Shown one piece after another: positions 30,889 to 41,378 of a stretch of 64,000 nt of DNA (the first letter of the stretch is position 1; each line of letters starts with the position of its first letter). The stretch covers positions 83,799,100 to 83,863,099 of the forward strand of contig CM076847.1 in the NCBI GenBank assembly GCA_039519185.1. Reading direction: 5' to 3'. The notes under the pieces are model-generated. The model was not told the origin of the DNA and did not search any database. It saw nothing but the letters and a program-made list of their open reading frames with translations. A program made the translations under genes and the position numbers. Source of the DNA: Astragalus membranaceus (Eukaryota > Streptophyta > Magnoliopsida > Fabales > Fabaceae).

Positions 30889-31485
30889 TCATTCGATCTC
30901 ATTTGTATCTGCCTTCAGTAACAACAATTCTGTGTCAGTAGCTGTCATGAAGGATAATTCTTGATCATTGTTGCTGGCCATGTTGGGCGCATCACCAGTG
31001 TCACCACTGCCCTGCCACTCACACATTGCACAAGTATTTTGAGCATTACAAGTGTTTCCACTGTCACAAGTGTTCCCACTGTCCTGCTCATTACTTTCAG
31101 CAACTGTTACTTTGAGATGAGTGTCTTCTTCAATTTCATCATCTATGACTGCCATCAGCATTAAGCCTTCTGAGTCTGAGTCAGAATCTGTGCCTCCATC
31201 GCTTGCAAATTTGGCTTCAGCATCTTTATTCCTAGGAACCTTCTTGTTCTTGCATTTGTTTCTATAATGCCCAAATTGCTGACAGTTATAGCACTGCACT
31301 TTGCTCAGATCGTATTTCTTCTTGTCAGAGTTTCCTTGTTCATCTTTCTTGCTGCCAGATTCCTTTTCTTTACTCTTCCAGTTTCCCTTTTCTTTCTTGT
31401 TGCCTGCCTTCCAATTTCTCTTAGAGGAGTGTGTCAACAAGGCTTGTTCAGTCTCCTTTTCTGAACTTCTCTGCCTAATTCTCAA
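30889..31485 (-). pseudogene. Copia gag, zinc-knuckle part
   Basis: 198 codons, Lys/Glu-rich, with the CCHC knuckle CYNCQQFGHYRNKC, followed by an acidic stretch with a short CDSGNTC repeat. It is shifted by one frame from the gag segment before it, with an indel near 31495. A TGA ends it just before the protease motif. Confidence 0.88.
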
Positions 31486-31499
31486 TTCATGATGAGCCT

Positions 31500-32081
31500 C
31501 TATAAGGAACCTTGAAGTTCATCTAACTTCATTTCATCTATGTTCTTGGATTCTTCAATGGCAGTTACAACATAGTCGAAATCTCGAGTTAAGGATCTAA
31601 GCACATTTTCTACTTTACTTTTTTCAGATACAGTTTTTCCATTGCCTTTCATTTGATTAGTCAAAGCTACTAACCTTGTGATGAAATCACCAATCGATTC
31701 TCCATCTTTCATCCTCAGTGCTTCATATTGCTTTCGAAGTGACTGCAGACGAATCTTCTTCAATCTATCTGCTCCTCCATAAGCATTCTTGAGGATGTCC
31801 CACGCGTTCTTCGCGGAATCACAGTCAATGATCAAATTCAGAATGTTTGAATCAACGCTTTGATGAATCAACCCTTTTCCATCTCTCTTCCGTAATGCAC
31901 GGTGGTTGTTCCTCTGCGCTTCAGTGGCGTTTGCTGCTAGTGGTGGAACACCTTCATCAACGATTTCAAGTACATCTTGAAAACGAAACAGGACCTTCAT
32001 CTGCGCACACCACCGTTCGTAATCCTTTCCATTGAAGATAGGGAGGTTCACCGGAATCCCACCGTTGTCTCGCGTCACCAT
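31500..32081 (-). pseudogene. Copia gag, N-terminal part
   Basis: 193 codons from the ATG at 32081 (MVTRDNGGIPVNLPIF). NGKDYERWCAQMKVLF, AKNAWDILKNAYGG and DFITRLVALTNQMKGNG are typical of the copia gag (UBN2-like) domain. The start fits the distance from the PBS. A frameshift ends it at LQGSL. Confidence 0.9.
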
Positions 32082-32097
32082 TGGAAGAATCTTTAAG

Positions 32098-32124
32098 GAT
32101 CTTTATAGCTCTGTTATACCAATT
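32098..32124 (-). other. Primer binding site region of the copia element
   Basis: On the - strand AATTGGTATAACAGAGC follows the LTR. TGGTAT-A-CAGAGC is the initiator-Met tRNA PBS with two extra bases. Confidence 0.75.
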
Positions 32125-32353
32125 TGTTGGGGATATTCTCCTTGAGAGGAGAGGAGAGAGAGAGAGAGAGAGCGAAAATAACAGAAAATGGAAAACTGTA
32201 AAAATGAAAAACTTGTTATTCAGTAACAGTTCGACACCTTATATATAGCTAGTGTCGATGGTGTCAAAAGCTCATATAGCTAGTCGAACTGAATGTGTCG
32301 AAAACTTATATAACTAGTTACAATCTAAGCAATTGAATTACAAACATATTTCA
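32125..32353 (-). repeat. 5' LTR of the copia element
   Basis: TGTTGGGGATATTC to CATATTTCA, with a GA run longer than in the 3' LTR. A TATA-like CTATATATAAGG lies on the - strand near 32240-32252. Confidence 0.9.
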
Positions 32354-32515
32354 ATAGATACCGAATTAACAAACAAATTTAATCACCTTCGAACTCAAGA
32401 CAATATAACAAAATGTACGTACACTTTGAATATGTTGTTGTTGACAGCTAGCTATAAGGGTCTGCAGTGGCATTGAAGTTCATTTACTATTTGCTCAACT
32501 ACTCTTCAGCACCGT

Positions 32516-32527
32516 CCCTTTAAAAAG
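32516..32527 (+). promoter_or_regulatory. TATA-like box of the glycine-rich protein gene
   Basis: CCTTTAAAAAGG stands about 80 bp before the ATG, which would allow a 5' UTR of about 50 nt. It is the only fitting box in the 250 bp between the copia LTR and the gene. Confidence 0.45.
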
Positions 32528-32603
32528 GAGAACCTCCAATGCTATTTTCATAGAGTACTGTATACTTTTGAGTGTGGAAAAAAGTGACAATATAGAGAAA
32601 TAG

Positions 32604-33041
32604 ATGGGTAAGAAGTGCATCTTGGTGGTGATGGTGATGGTGGCTTTAGTAGTGGTTGGAAGTGCGAGAAATGTGCCTGACGATGCTGCTGCTGGTTTGA
32701 AGGATCAGAAGACCTTCAACTTTGGTGGCGTTTCAGGAGCTGGAGGCAATGGACTTCCTCTTGGAGGTGGAGGTGCTGGAATAGGTACTGGGATTGGTGG
32801 ACTCGGCAGCTCTGGTGGTGGGCTCGGCGGGCTTGGCGGCTCTGGTGGTGGGCTCGGCGGGCTTGGTGGCTCTGGTGGTGGACTTGGGGGGCTCGGCGGA
32901 CTTGGTGATTCTGGTGATGGACTAGGTGGGCTCGGCGGACTTGGTGGTTCTGGTGGACTCGGCGGACTTGGCGGTGCCGGTGCTGGTGGTGGGCTCGGCG
33001 GACTTGGCGGTGCTGGTGGTGATGTTTTTCCTCATCCTTGA
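32604..33041 (+). CDS. Secreted glycine-rich protein (cell-wall type)
   Basis: One exon, 145 residues. The N-terminus (MGKKCILVVMVMVALVVVGS) is a clear signal peptide, with cleavage likely after SA near residue 21. A short charged linker (RNVPDDAAAGLKDQKTF) follows. Residues 40-140 are almost entirely Gly, Leu and Ser in repeats of the GGLGGSGGGLGGL type. Such proteins are exported and associate with the plant cell wall. No Cys-rich tail or RNA-binding domain is present, so the class with only a glycine domain fits. The ATG lies in AATAGATGG and is the first in frame. A copia LTR ends about 250 bp upstream. This is the only likely host gene in the window. Confidence 0.85.
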   Translation: MGKKCILVVMVMVALVVVGSARNVPDDAAAGLKDQKTFNFGGVSGAGGNGLPLGGGGAGIGTGIGGLGSSGGGLGGLGGSGGGLGGLGGSGGGLGGLGGLGDSGDGLGGLGGLGGSGGLGGLGGAGAGGGLGGLGGAGGDVFPHP

Positions 33042-33544
33042 ATGATAAATGGCTTTCAGTTACTGTGGCGTTTCCTTTTATTAGTAAAGAAAGAAAATAA
33101 TTTTATGGTAATCTGGTGTTGTCTACTCTTGTCATCACGATATGTTTGTGTTTCGGTTTTTAATTTGCCGGCCTAGGAAAAAGAATGTTAGTACTAGTTT
33201 GTTTTGTAATGTTTGTGTTCCTTTTACGTAGGGGATGCACAATATTCACCAGCAAGTTTCAGCAAGTTTATTAGTTGTAAAAGTCATTAAATTAAGGATA
33301 TATAATATAAGTTATATATTTCATGTCTTTCCCCTATTAACAATTCTGTTATATATCTCTCTCAATTACCTCTCCCGTCACACCCCCTCCTCTGAGTGTC
33401 ATTCTGTTATAATACTCCACTTTGCTGACTTATTAGCTTAATTGACTCATGTGAATGTTCTGCTTTGCTAAACATTTATTCCCTTTTTTCAGGTAACATT
33501 GAATTTTTTTCTTTCCACTGAAAAAATAAAACTGGAAGTTAAAA
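33042..33544. other. Downstream region of the glycine-rich protein gene
   Basis: AT-rich, non-coding. AAGAAAATAATTTT near 33090 could act in polyadenylation. Nothing else recognised. Confidence 0.5.
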
Positions 33545-33808
33545 TGTGATGGACTTTTTACGAGAAAATTGGCTTGATAGTATCTTTCTTATCAAAGACT
33601 AAACGTTAATCTCTATTTACAGAGAATTCAAAGGCTCAACCCAAAATAAGTATATAAAGAAACAAATAATACTCATAAATACAATTAATGGAGATCAAAT
33701 CAACTCCTAATTTGTCTAGCTTAAAATAGGAAACCTAATAAATATAATTGCAGACACAGATTTATTCCTGATTTAATTCCTAATTCATCGATTTATTCCC
33801 GATTCACA
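33545..33808 (-). repeat. TRIM LTR 1
   Basis: TGTGATGGACTTTTTAC to CCCGATTCACA, 264 bp. It has the longer end, including the GATGGACTTTTTAC segment that LTRs 3-5 lack. Confidence 0.8.
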
Positions 33809-34157
33809 TCCCCCTTCAAATTGATGCGGCTCTTCAAGGAGCATCAATTTGCTAACAATAGGGAACCACTTTTGTCAAAATATTTGCAGCTCAGAACAGT
33901 TGAGAAACAGCGCCACTCAGAATCCAAGAAGTAATTTGAGCATAAAGAACCCGTAAGAACCAAGAACATTAAAAATCACGAACACCAATAAGCACACACA
34001 CCAAGAACCAGTGAGAACCAAGAACACCAAGAATCACGAACATCAAGAACACTAAGAATACCACGAATGGTAAACACGAAGACTATGAGCATTTCACTCA
34101 TAGGCTACATTCTCTCTTCGTTGTAGCAAACGGCCCGAGACTATGAATTTTTTTTTT

Positions 34158-34415
34158 AGAGTAAAGGCCCAAATTGGTCCTTGACAAATTTTTCGTGGGA
34201 CGAATTCGGCCCTCACAATTTTTTCGGGACACATTGATCCCTGACAATTTCAAAACGGGACACGTTAGTCCCTCCATCCATTTTGACGTTGCCAGCATAT
34301 CCAACGTCTCATACGTGGCAGTTAAGTGCCACGTGTCACGTTAAGTGTTTATTTTGGGACAAATAAGTCCCTGAATTTACAAATGTAAAAAGTGGACAAA
34401 TCAGTCCCTAAAGTG
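34158..34415 (+). repeat. Left terminal inverted repeat of the MULE
   Basis: Pairs with 38143-38400 along nearly its whole length. It contains repeated GGGAC-AA--AGTCCCT motifs and a CACGTGTCACG element. Confidence 0.9.
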
Positions 34416-34637
34416 GTTTTCATCAATATCAAAACAGTGGTTTCTGAAACCAGAACCAGTGTTCGCCATTGAAGGAGGAAGGAAACACCAGGACGCAGCT
34501 GAGAGAGAAAGAACGACCAGAAGGTAGGTTTTGTTGACTATTTTTCGTTTTGATTCATGATTCGTGTGTGATTTTTAATTCCATTTTATATTCTAATTTC
34601 TATTCGTTCATTGGTAGTTTGAGTGTTGATTACAAGA

Positions 34638-35158
34638 ATGAGCAGTCATGGATCTCAAACTACTCACTTTTATTCTTGCGATTCAACAAATACTCGTAGG
34701 CATTGGAGTGGCCCAAGATGTTGTTGTGGGTTAAAAGCTGATGTAACCCTTTCAAAGACAGCGGCAAACCCCAATAGAGAGTTTTTTGGGTGCCCTAATT
34801 TTAAGGTAATTAAGCTGTAAATGTTAATTCTGTTTCCATTACTTTGCAGATTTTAATCATAGTTTTTTATACAATGCAGAACCACATGCCAAATTGTAAA
34901 TGTTTCATATGGGTTGATGAATTCTTTGAGACCCATAATCAGATTGACCTCCAAGAAACTAAAATCATTCAATTGGAAAAGGAGCTAGAAGCGATGAAAA
35001 ATCATATGTACGAAGTTGAAGTGAAGATGGATGCAATGCAAATCAAAATGACTGAAATGATGCAATTGAAAGTTCAAGGAGCTAATGGGTGGAAACATTA
35101 TATATGGATAGTTGGAGTTGTGATTGTTGCTATTTTAGTGATTCTAGTATTGAATTAG
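34638..35158 (+). CDS. GRF-type zinc-finger protein with coiled coil and C-terminal membrane anchor (MULE passenger)
   Basis: Exons 34638-34805 and 34880-35158 with a 74-nt GT-AG intron in phase 0 give 148 residues without a stop. Residues about 28-70 form the GRF zinc finger: CCCGLKADVTLSK, then NREFFGCPNF before the intron and CKCFIWVDE after it. This places a Cys pair on each side of the splice. Residues 80-120 are a coiled coil (KIIQLEKELEAMKNHM) and the end is hydrophobic (IWIVGVVIVAILVILVL). Proteins of this layout are common in legumes and often lie inside MULEs. The role is unknown. Transcription runs against the transposase. Confidence 0.8.
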
Positions 35159-35500
35159 GAAATATTTTTAGCTTATGTTGTTGTAATGAACCTTAGCTTG
35201 TTAGACTATGGCATGATTTGCTATCTTGTTGTAATGAACCTTATGTTGTTGTAATGAACCTTATATTGTTGTTTGATTTTAAATTGTTGGTGTTGTTGTT
35301 TCTATCTAAAATTGGTGTGTATTTGTGTGTGAAGTGGAAACTGAAATAAATGATATAACTGAAAGAACTGGAAATTGAAATCATACAAAGGAAACATCCA
35401 TTAGAAAGCACCATTTGTTCATTAGTGCACCAAAATAAACTACAAAAGCACTATTTGTTCATTAGTTACATATTCTCCAAAATAAACTACAAATCATCCC

Positions 35501-35756
35501 CTAGTTAGGCCTAGATGGTCTGTATCCAGGAGTAGGCATGAATCGGAAATTCATGTTTGCCATCCATTTTTCATCTTCATGATGAGAAACTGCTCTTGGA
35601 GGTATAAAAGGCCTAATAGGAGGTGGTCGAATTGCTGGTATACCAACTGCTGAAGAAGGAAGTGGGTTGAAAGGTGGAGGTGTTGATTGCGGTCTCATTT
35701 GAGCATGTGGCCTAATTGGTGCTGGTCTTATAGCAGGTGGTTCTGGTTGTGATTCC
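35501..35756 (-). pseudogene. Last exon of the MULE transposase gene (Pro/Arg-rich tail)
   Basis: About 84 codons of Pro/Arg-rich sequence (IRPAPIRPHAQMRPQ). A good acceptor precedes it on the - strand (TTTTTTTATTTCAG) and a donor-like ACAG-GTATTA stands at about 36000. Pro-rich tails follow the zinc knuckle in many plant MULE transposases. Assignment to the same gene is inferred. Confidence 0.55.
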
Positions 35757-35764
35757 TGAAATAA

Positions 35765-35885
35765 AAAAATATAGGCCAAATTAGTCCCTCACTAATATAA
35801 AATAGGCCATATTAGTCCCTGACAAATATCAAAATAGGCCATTTTAGTCCCTGACAAATATCAAAATAGGCCATATTAGTCCCTG
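35765..35885. repeat. Short tandem repeat of about 35 bp inside the MULE
   Basis: Four units with ATAGGCCA--TTAGTCCCT, in the intron before the last transposase exon. The motif resembles the GTCCCT repeats of the terminal inverted repeats. Confidence 0.75.
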
Positions 35886-36031
35886 TTAATACAGACATAC
35901 AGACTGATACCAGCATGTGCTAACAAGTTACACAGGTACTCTATTAGTTTAATATACCAGAATGATAGCAGCAGGTACTCTAGAAATTGTAGATATTAAT
36001 ACCTGTGTGACAACTTGTGGCTATGATGGGG

Positions 36032-37636
36032 TTAGGCTAACTTCATCTTGAGTAGGTTGTTTAGCCACTTTAGCCTTCTTTGCAGCTTTCCTTTTGACAT
36101 ATCCAGGTTTAGCAGTCGTTTGCATGTCTTTTCATAATGGCCAGGTTGAAGACACTTAGTGCAGGTTGGCTTGTACCTCTTTTTAAGCTTCTTTCCACCT
36201 GACACTTCTTCAGAAACCACATCCTTTCTTCTATGTTTTTTGGGCCTTCCAATAGGCCTCTTTAGTGGTGGTGGCTCTGGTTTAGGATGTTCACTAACAG
36301 CCCAATATTCTTCACTATTGACAGGTTGAATATAGTGCTCATAAGTTTCATTCAAAGCCTCCATGGTCAGCCATTAATGCACATAAGACTCGGGTTTCTC
36401 ATGTTTATGTGCAATACATGCGATGGCATGCTCACAAGGCATCCCAGTCAATTGCCACACTTGGCATGTAGAAGTCTGGTGAGTTAAACTGACCCCAACC
36501 TTGGAATTTTGTTTATGAACCTCAAAGGTTTCATTGGAAGGATCACCATTAAAAATAGCAGTCCAGAACATACTCCCCATCTTCAACTGTTCCATCCTTT
36601 TTCTTTGCACGGGAGGTAGTATATCCTTGTAACTCCCTAATACCCTTTTATGTCCCGCCATTCTTGTCATACAGTAGCACCTCAAAGATTCTAGCATTGT
36701 CAAAATTGGCTTATCTCTATGCTTAACAATCTTGGCATTCCAAATTTCACAGTTGTTGTTTGTGATGTTGTCCACCTTAGGCCAGTGACTGAAATATATG
36801 CCTTCACCCATGCACTTGGCTCAATGTTGTTTAGGTAACTCCATGCCTTTTCATTTATTGCCTTCAGCCTAATCTTGTTTGTCTTGAATTCTGCCTCAGT
36901 TGTACTCCTTGAACATTGAAAGACCATTGTATGCAAATCTGCTTCTTTAAATTGCTTTATAAAGTTCTTCCAAATGTGTACAACACAATTTCTGTGGAAG
37001 ACCATCAAGAATTTCTTCCAAATCAGTGTCATCACTCTCATTATATTGAGTCGGAATGTATGTGGAATCCTCTGAAGTTTCAACTTCGCCTAAGACCGAT
37101 TTGGTACCTAAATCCTCAACATCCTCTGAAACAACATCATCAACTAAATCCTCCACAATTGGGACATCCTCCACACAGTTGGTACCTAAATCCTCCACAT
37201 CCTCCACAATCTTGGTACCTAAATCCTCCACACCATTCCCTGTGACAAGCTTCGTACCTAAATCCTCCACAATATCAACATCCTCCACAAGCTCAACATC
37301 ATTCAACCCTAACACCGGATGCTCAATATATAAATGAACACTACATTCATTTGACCTCATTGATTTGATTGCTGCCTCACACATAAGATTGATGTCCTTG
37401 TCACAACTTAGTTTATTTAAGCCACTATTAAGGCAAGGATAATTCGGATGCATCCAATACATTGTCGTCAAATCGTGATAGCCCAAAGACTTAAATAACT
37501 CCACCAAATCGAAATAGTTTACCAAATCAATATCCATTGGAGGCTTTACTGTACCACCTACATAAAAGAGTTTCCGATTTTCATCTCGTACAAATTTGCC
37601 ATGGGTGTGATAATAGAAGGTGATATTTGTTGTCAT
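36032..37636 (-). pseudogene. MULE transposase, catalytic domain deleted
   Basis: The N-terminal part starts at ATG 37636 (MTTNITFYYHTHGKFVRD, PB1-like as in plant MULE proteins), followed by a low-complexity run of repeated VEDLGTK units. Near 37000 the sequence jumps to WKNFIKQFKEADLH, which in intact proteins lies after the DDE core, so several hundred catalytic residues are gone. Then come the C-terminal part (ITNNNCEIWNAKIVKHRDKP), a SWIM zinc finger (CQVWQLTGMPCEHAIAC) and a CCHC knuckle (CTKCLQPGHYEKTC). Additional breaks are a frameshift near 36810 and TAA at 36374-36376. It cannot be an active transposase. Confidence 0.88.
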
Positions 37637-38142
37637 CTACAAAACAAAAGACAAAAAAACAGCATTCTTTTAACTTTGTTGGGGTTATTAAACAATTGCA
37701 CATCAAGGACCACATACAACTTCCAAAATACACAAACATTAAACAATTCAAAATCAAGTCAAACAAGGACAGAATACACAACATTAAACAACTCAAAATC
37801 ATGTGGATCAGTAAACAAATCAAAATAGGGAAACAACTAAATAACCTCTTAAATTAGGGCTTTTCTCTTAAATAACCTTTTAGAAACGAAAATGGTGGAA
37901 GAAGATGAAAACCACAAAAAAAGAAAATCAAAGAACTGGTAAAAATCAAACCCTAAAAAACCTAACCTTTGCGAAAATGGTAGAGAGCCACGGCTAGCGG
38001 CGTCCAACGGCGTCAGAAACGGCAGTAAAATGGTTTCTTCTTCTGCGCTTTCTCTTCTTCGCTTTTCTTCTTCTGCGCTTTCTCTCTCTGTCTCTGTGAG
38101 AAACATCAGTAAATGGTTTTCTGGTTTTGAATACCAGATACC
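37637..38142 (-). other. 5' region of the MULE transposase gene
   Basis: Non-coding. It includes a TCTTCTTC-rich stretch (38035-38095) that would lie in the 5' UTR of the transposase transcript. Confidence 0.5.
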
Positions 38143-38400
38143 ACTTTAGGGACTGATTTGTCCACTTTTTACATTTGTAAACTCAGGGACTTATTTGTCC
38201 CAAAATAAACACTTAACGTGACACGTGGCACTTAACGTGCCACGTATGAGACGTTGGATATGCTGGCAACGTCAAAATGGATAGAGGGACTAACGTGTCC
38301 CGTTTTGGAATTGTCAGGGACCAATGTGTCCCGAAAAAATTGTGAGGGACGAATTCGTCCCACGAAAAATTTGTCAAGGACCAATTTGGGCTTTTACTCT
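38143..38400 (-). repeat. Right terminal inverted repeat of the MULE
   Basis: Reverse complement of the left repeat. It keeps both CACGTGGC and GCCACGT elements around 38221-38246, which form a local palindrome. Confidence 0.9.
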
Positions 38401-38700
38401 TTTTTTATAGCTCATAGACTGCATTATCTCTTCGTTGCAGCAAACGACAAACATGACTATGAGCATATAGCCCATAGGCTGCTTTATCTCTTCGTTGCAG
38501 CAAACGGTACTAGGACAAGAGCGACCAAGGGATATGTCCCTGAACGCACAACACGGTCGAAAAGAGGAACGGCAGAAAGCAGAAACAGGTATAAATTGAG
38601 AACTGAACAAAGTGGTGATGCCGGCGGTCGATGTCGCTGCCGGCAGCGGTGATGAAGCACGAAAACGAGGTCAGAATATGAGAAGTGGCTTTGATACGTC

Positions 38701-38964
38701 TGTGATGGACTTTTTACAGGAAAATTGGCTTGATAGTATCTTTCGTATCAAAGACTAAACGCTAATCCCTATTTATAGGGAATACAAAGACTCAACCCAA
38801 AATAAGTATATCAAGAAACAAATAATACTCATAAATACAATTAATGGAGATCAAATCAACTCCTAATTTGTCTAGCCTAAAATAAGAAAGCTAATAAATA
38901 TAATTGCAGACACAGATGTATTCCCGATTTAATTCCTGATTCATCGATTTATTCCCGATTCACA
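38701..38964 (-). repeat. TRIM LTR 2
   Basis: 264 bp, with the same long end as LTR 1. The neighbouring PBS reads GTATCAAAGCC after GAC instead of TGGTATCAAAGCC. Confidence 0.8.
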
Positions 38965-39605
38965 CCCCCCCCTCAAATCGATGCGGCTCTTCAAGGAGCA
39001 TCAATTTGCTAACAATGGGGAACCACTTTTGTCAAAATATTTGCAGCTCAGAACAGTTGAGAAACAGCGCCACTCAAAATCCAAGAAGTAATTTGAGCAT
39101 AAAGAACCGGTAAGAACCAAGAACATTAAAAATCACGAACACCAATAAGCACACACACCAAGAACCAGTGAGAACCAAGAACACCAAGAATCACGAACAT
39201 CAAGAACACTAAGAATACCACGAATGGTAAACACAAAGACTATGAGCATTTCACTCATAGGCTACATTCTCTCTAAGTTGTAGCAAACGACCCGAGACTA
39301 TGAGTTTTTTTTATAGCTCATAGACTGCATTATCTCTTCGTTGCAGCAAACGACAAACACGACTATGAGCATATAGCCCATAGGCTGCTTTATCTCTTCG
39401 TTGCAGCAAACGGTACTAGGACAAGAGCGACCAAGGGAGATGTCGCTGGACGCATAACACGGTCGAAAAGAGGAACGGCAGAAAGCAGAAACAAGTATAA
39501 ATTGAGAATTGAACAAAGTGGTGCTGCCGGCGGTCGATGTCGCCGCCGGCAGCGGGGGCGAAGAACGAAAACGAGGTCAGAATATGAGAAGTGGCTTTGA
39601 TACCA
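38965..39605 (-). repeat. TRIM internal domain 2 (uninterrupted reference copy)
   Basis: 641 bp with polypurine tract, an A/C-rich stretch of repeated AAGAACC/CACGAAC words, three hairpin modules (39238-39420) and the PBS. The small - strand frame near 39298-39516 recurs in other units but has no ATG context or domain; it follows from unit similarity. Confidence 0.75.
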
Positions 39606-39856
39606 TGTCAGGAAAATTGGCTTGATAGTATCTTTCTTATCAAAGACTAAACGTTAATCCCTATTTATAGGGAATACAAAGACGCAACCCTAAATAAGTA
39701 TATCAAGAAACAAATAATACTCATAAATTCAATTAATGGAGATCAAATCAACTCCTAATTTGTCTAGCCTAAAATAAGAAAGCTAATAAATATAATTGCA
39801 GACACAGATTTATTCCCGATTTAATTCCTGATTCATCGATTTATTCCCAATTCACA
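39606..39856 (-). repeat. TRIM LTR 3
   Basis: TGTCAGGAAAATTGG to CCAATTCACA, short-ended type, followed by a run of 13 or so C. Confidence 0.8.
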
Positions 39857-40502
39857 CCCCCCCCCCCCCTCAAATCGATGCGGCTCTTCAAGGAGCATCA
39901 ATTATCTAACAATGGGGAACCACTTTTGTCAAAATATTTGCAGCTCAGAACAGTTGAGAAACAGCGCCACTCAAAATCCAAGAAGTAATTTGAGCATAAA
40001 GAACCCGTAAGAACCAAGAACATTAAAAATCACGAACACCAATAAGCACACACACCAAGAACCAGTGAGAACCAAGAACACCAAGAATCACGAACATCAA
40101 GAACACTAAGAATACCACGAATGGTAAACACAAAGACTATGATCATTTCACTCATAGGCTACATTCTCTCTAAGTTGTAGCAAACGACCCGAGACTATGA
40201 GTTTTTTTTATAGCTCATAGACTGCATTATCTCTTCGTTGCAGCAAACGACAAACACGACTATGAGCATATAGCCCATAGGCTGCTTTATCTCTTCGTTG
40301 CAGCAAACGGTACTAGGACAGGAGCGACCAAGGGAGATGTCGCTGGACGCATAACACGGTCGAAAAGAGGAACGGCAGAAAGCAGAAACAAGTATAAATT
40401 GAGAACTGAACAAAGTGGTACTGCCAGCGGTCGATGTCGCCGCCGGCAGCAGTGGTGAAGCACGAAAACGAGGTCAGAATATGAGAAGTGGCTTTGATAC
40501 CA
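39857..40502 (-). repeat. TRIM internal domain 3
   Basis: 646 bp, very similar to internal domain 2, ending in the PBS at TTTGATACCA. Confidence 0.75.
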
Positions 40503-40750
40503 TGTCAGGAAAATTGGCTTGATAGTATCTTTCTTATCAAAGACTAAACGCTAATCCCTATTTATAGGGAATACAAAGACTCAACCCTAAATAAGTATCT
40601 CAAGAAACAAATAATACTCATAAATACAATTAATGGAGATCAAATCAACTCCTAATTTGTCTAGCCTAAAATAGGAAAGCTAATAAATATAATTGCAGAC
40701 ACAGATTTCCTGATTTAATTCCTGATTCATCGATTTATTCCCGATTCACA
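40503..40750 (-). repeat. TRIM LTR 4
   Basis: 248 bp, short-ended type, with a small deletion in the ATTTATTCCCGATT block. Confidence 0.8.
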
Positions 40751-41378
40751 TCCCCCCTCAAATTGATGCGGCTCTTCAAGGAGCATCAATTTGCTAACAA
40801 CGGGGAACCACTTTTGTCAAAATATTTGCAGCTCAGAGCAGTTGAGAAACAGCGCCACTCAGAATAGAATCCAAGAAGTAATTTGAACATAAAGAACCCG
40901 TAAGAACTAAGAATATTAAAAATCACGAACACCAATAAGCACACACACCAAGAACCAGTGAGAACCAAGAACACCAAGAATCACGAACATCAAGAACACT
41001 AAGAATACCACGAATGGTAAACACGAAGACTATGAGCATTTCACTCATAGGCTACATTCTCTCTTCGTTGTAACAAACGGCCCGAGACTATGAGTTTTTT
41101 TTTTATAGCTCATAGACTGTATTATCTCTTCGTTGCAGCAAACGACAAACACGACTATGAGCATATATCCCATAGGCTGCTTTATCTCTTCGTTGCAGCA
41201 AACTGTACTAAGACAAGAGCGACCAAGGGATATGTCGCTGAACGCACAACACGGTCGAAAAGAGGAACGGCAGAAAGCAGAAACAAGTATAAATTGAGAA
41301 CTGAACAAAGTGGTGCTGCCGGCAGCGGTGGTGAAGCACGAAAACGAGGTCAGAATATGAGAAGCGGCTTTGATACCA
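40751..41378 (-). repeat. TRIM internal domain 4
   Basis: 628 bp. The GC-rich CCGGCGGTCGATGTCGCCG part near the PBS is shortened relative to domains 2 and 3. Confidence 0.75.

Larger units (their letters stand above)
27644..32353 (-). mobile_element. Ty1/copia retrotransposon, decayed
   Basis: 4.7 kb with LTRs of 221 and 229 bp, a tRNA-iMet-type PBS and a - strand series gag, zinc knuckle, protease, integrase, RT and RNase H, the Ty1/copia order. The coding length of about 4.2 kb is normal for one polyprotein but is cut by stops and frameshifts. The flanks (CACAC and ATAGA or GATAC) do not form a target duplication. Confidence 0.93.
34158..38400 (-). mobile_element. MULE DNA transposon, deletion derivative, with a GRF zinc-finger gene
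   Basis: Terminal inverted repeats of about 260 bp (34158-34415 and 38143-38400) start AGAGTAAAGGCCC and end GGGCTTTTACTCT. Inside are a MULE transposase gene on the - strand and a two-exon GRF zinc-finger gene on the + strand. The insertion sits in a run of T of the TRIM unit (uninterrupted copies have TGAGTTTTTTTTATAG), so the 9-bp target duplication is hidden in homopolymer. The catalytic DDE domain of the transposase is missing. Confidence 0.9.

Noticed and set aside
36916..37337. Ser/Thr- and Pro-rich + strand frames
   Set aside because: Antisense of the VEDLGTK repeats of the MULE transposase.
39298..41308. Recurring 72-87 codon - strand frame in the TRIM units
   Set aside because: Recurs only because the units are copies; no fitting start context, domain or sign of selection visible.
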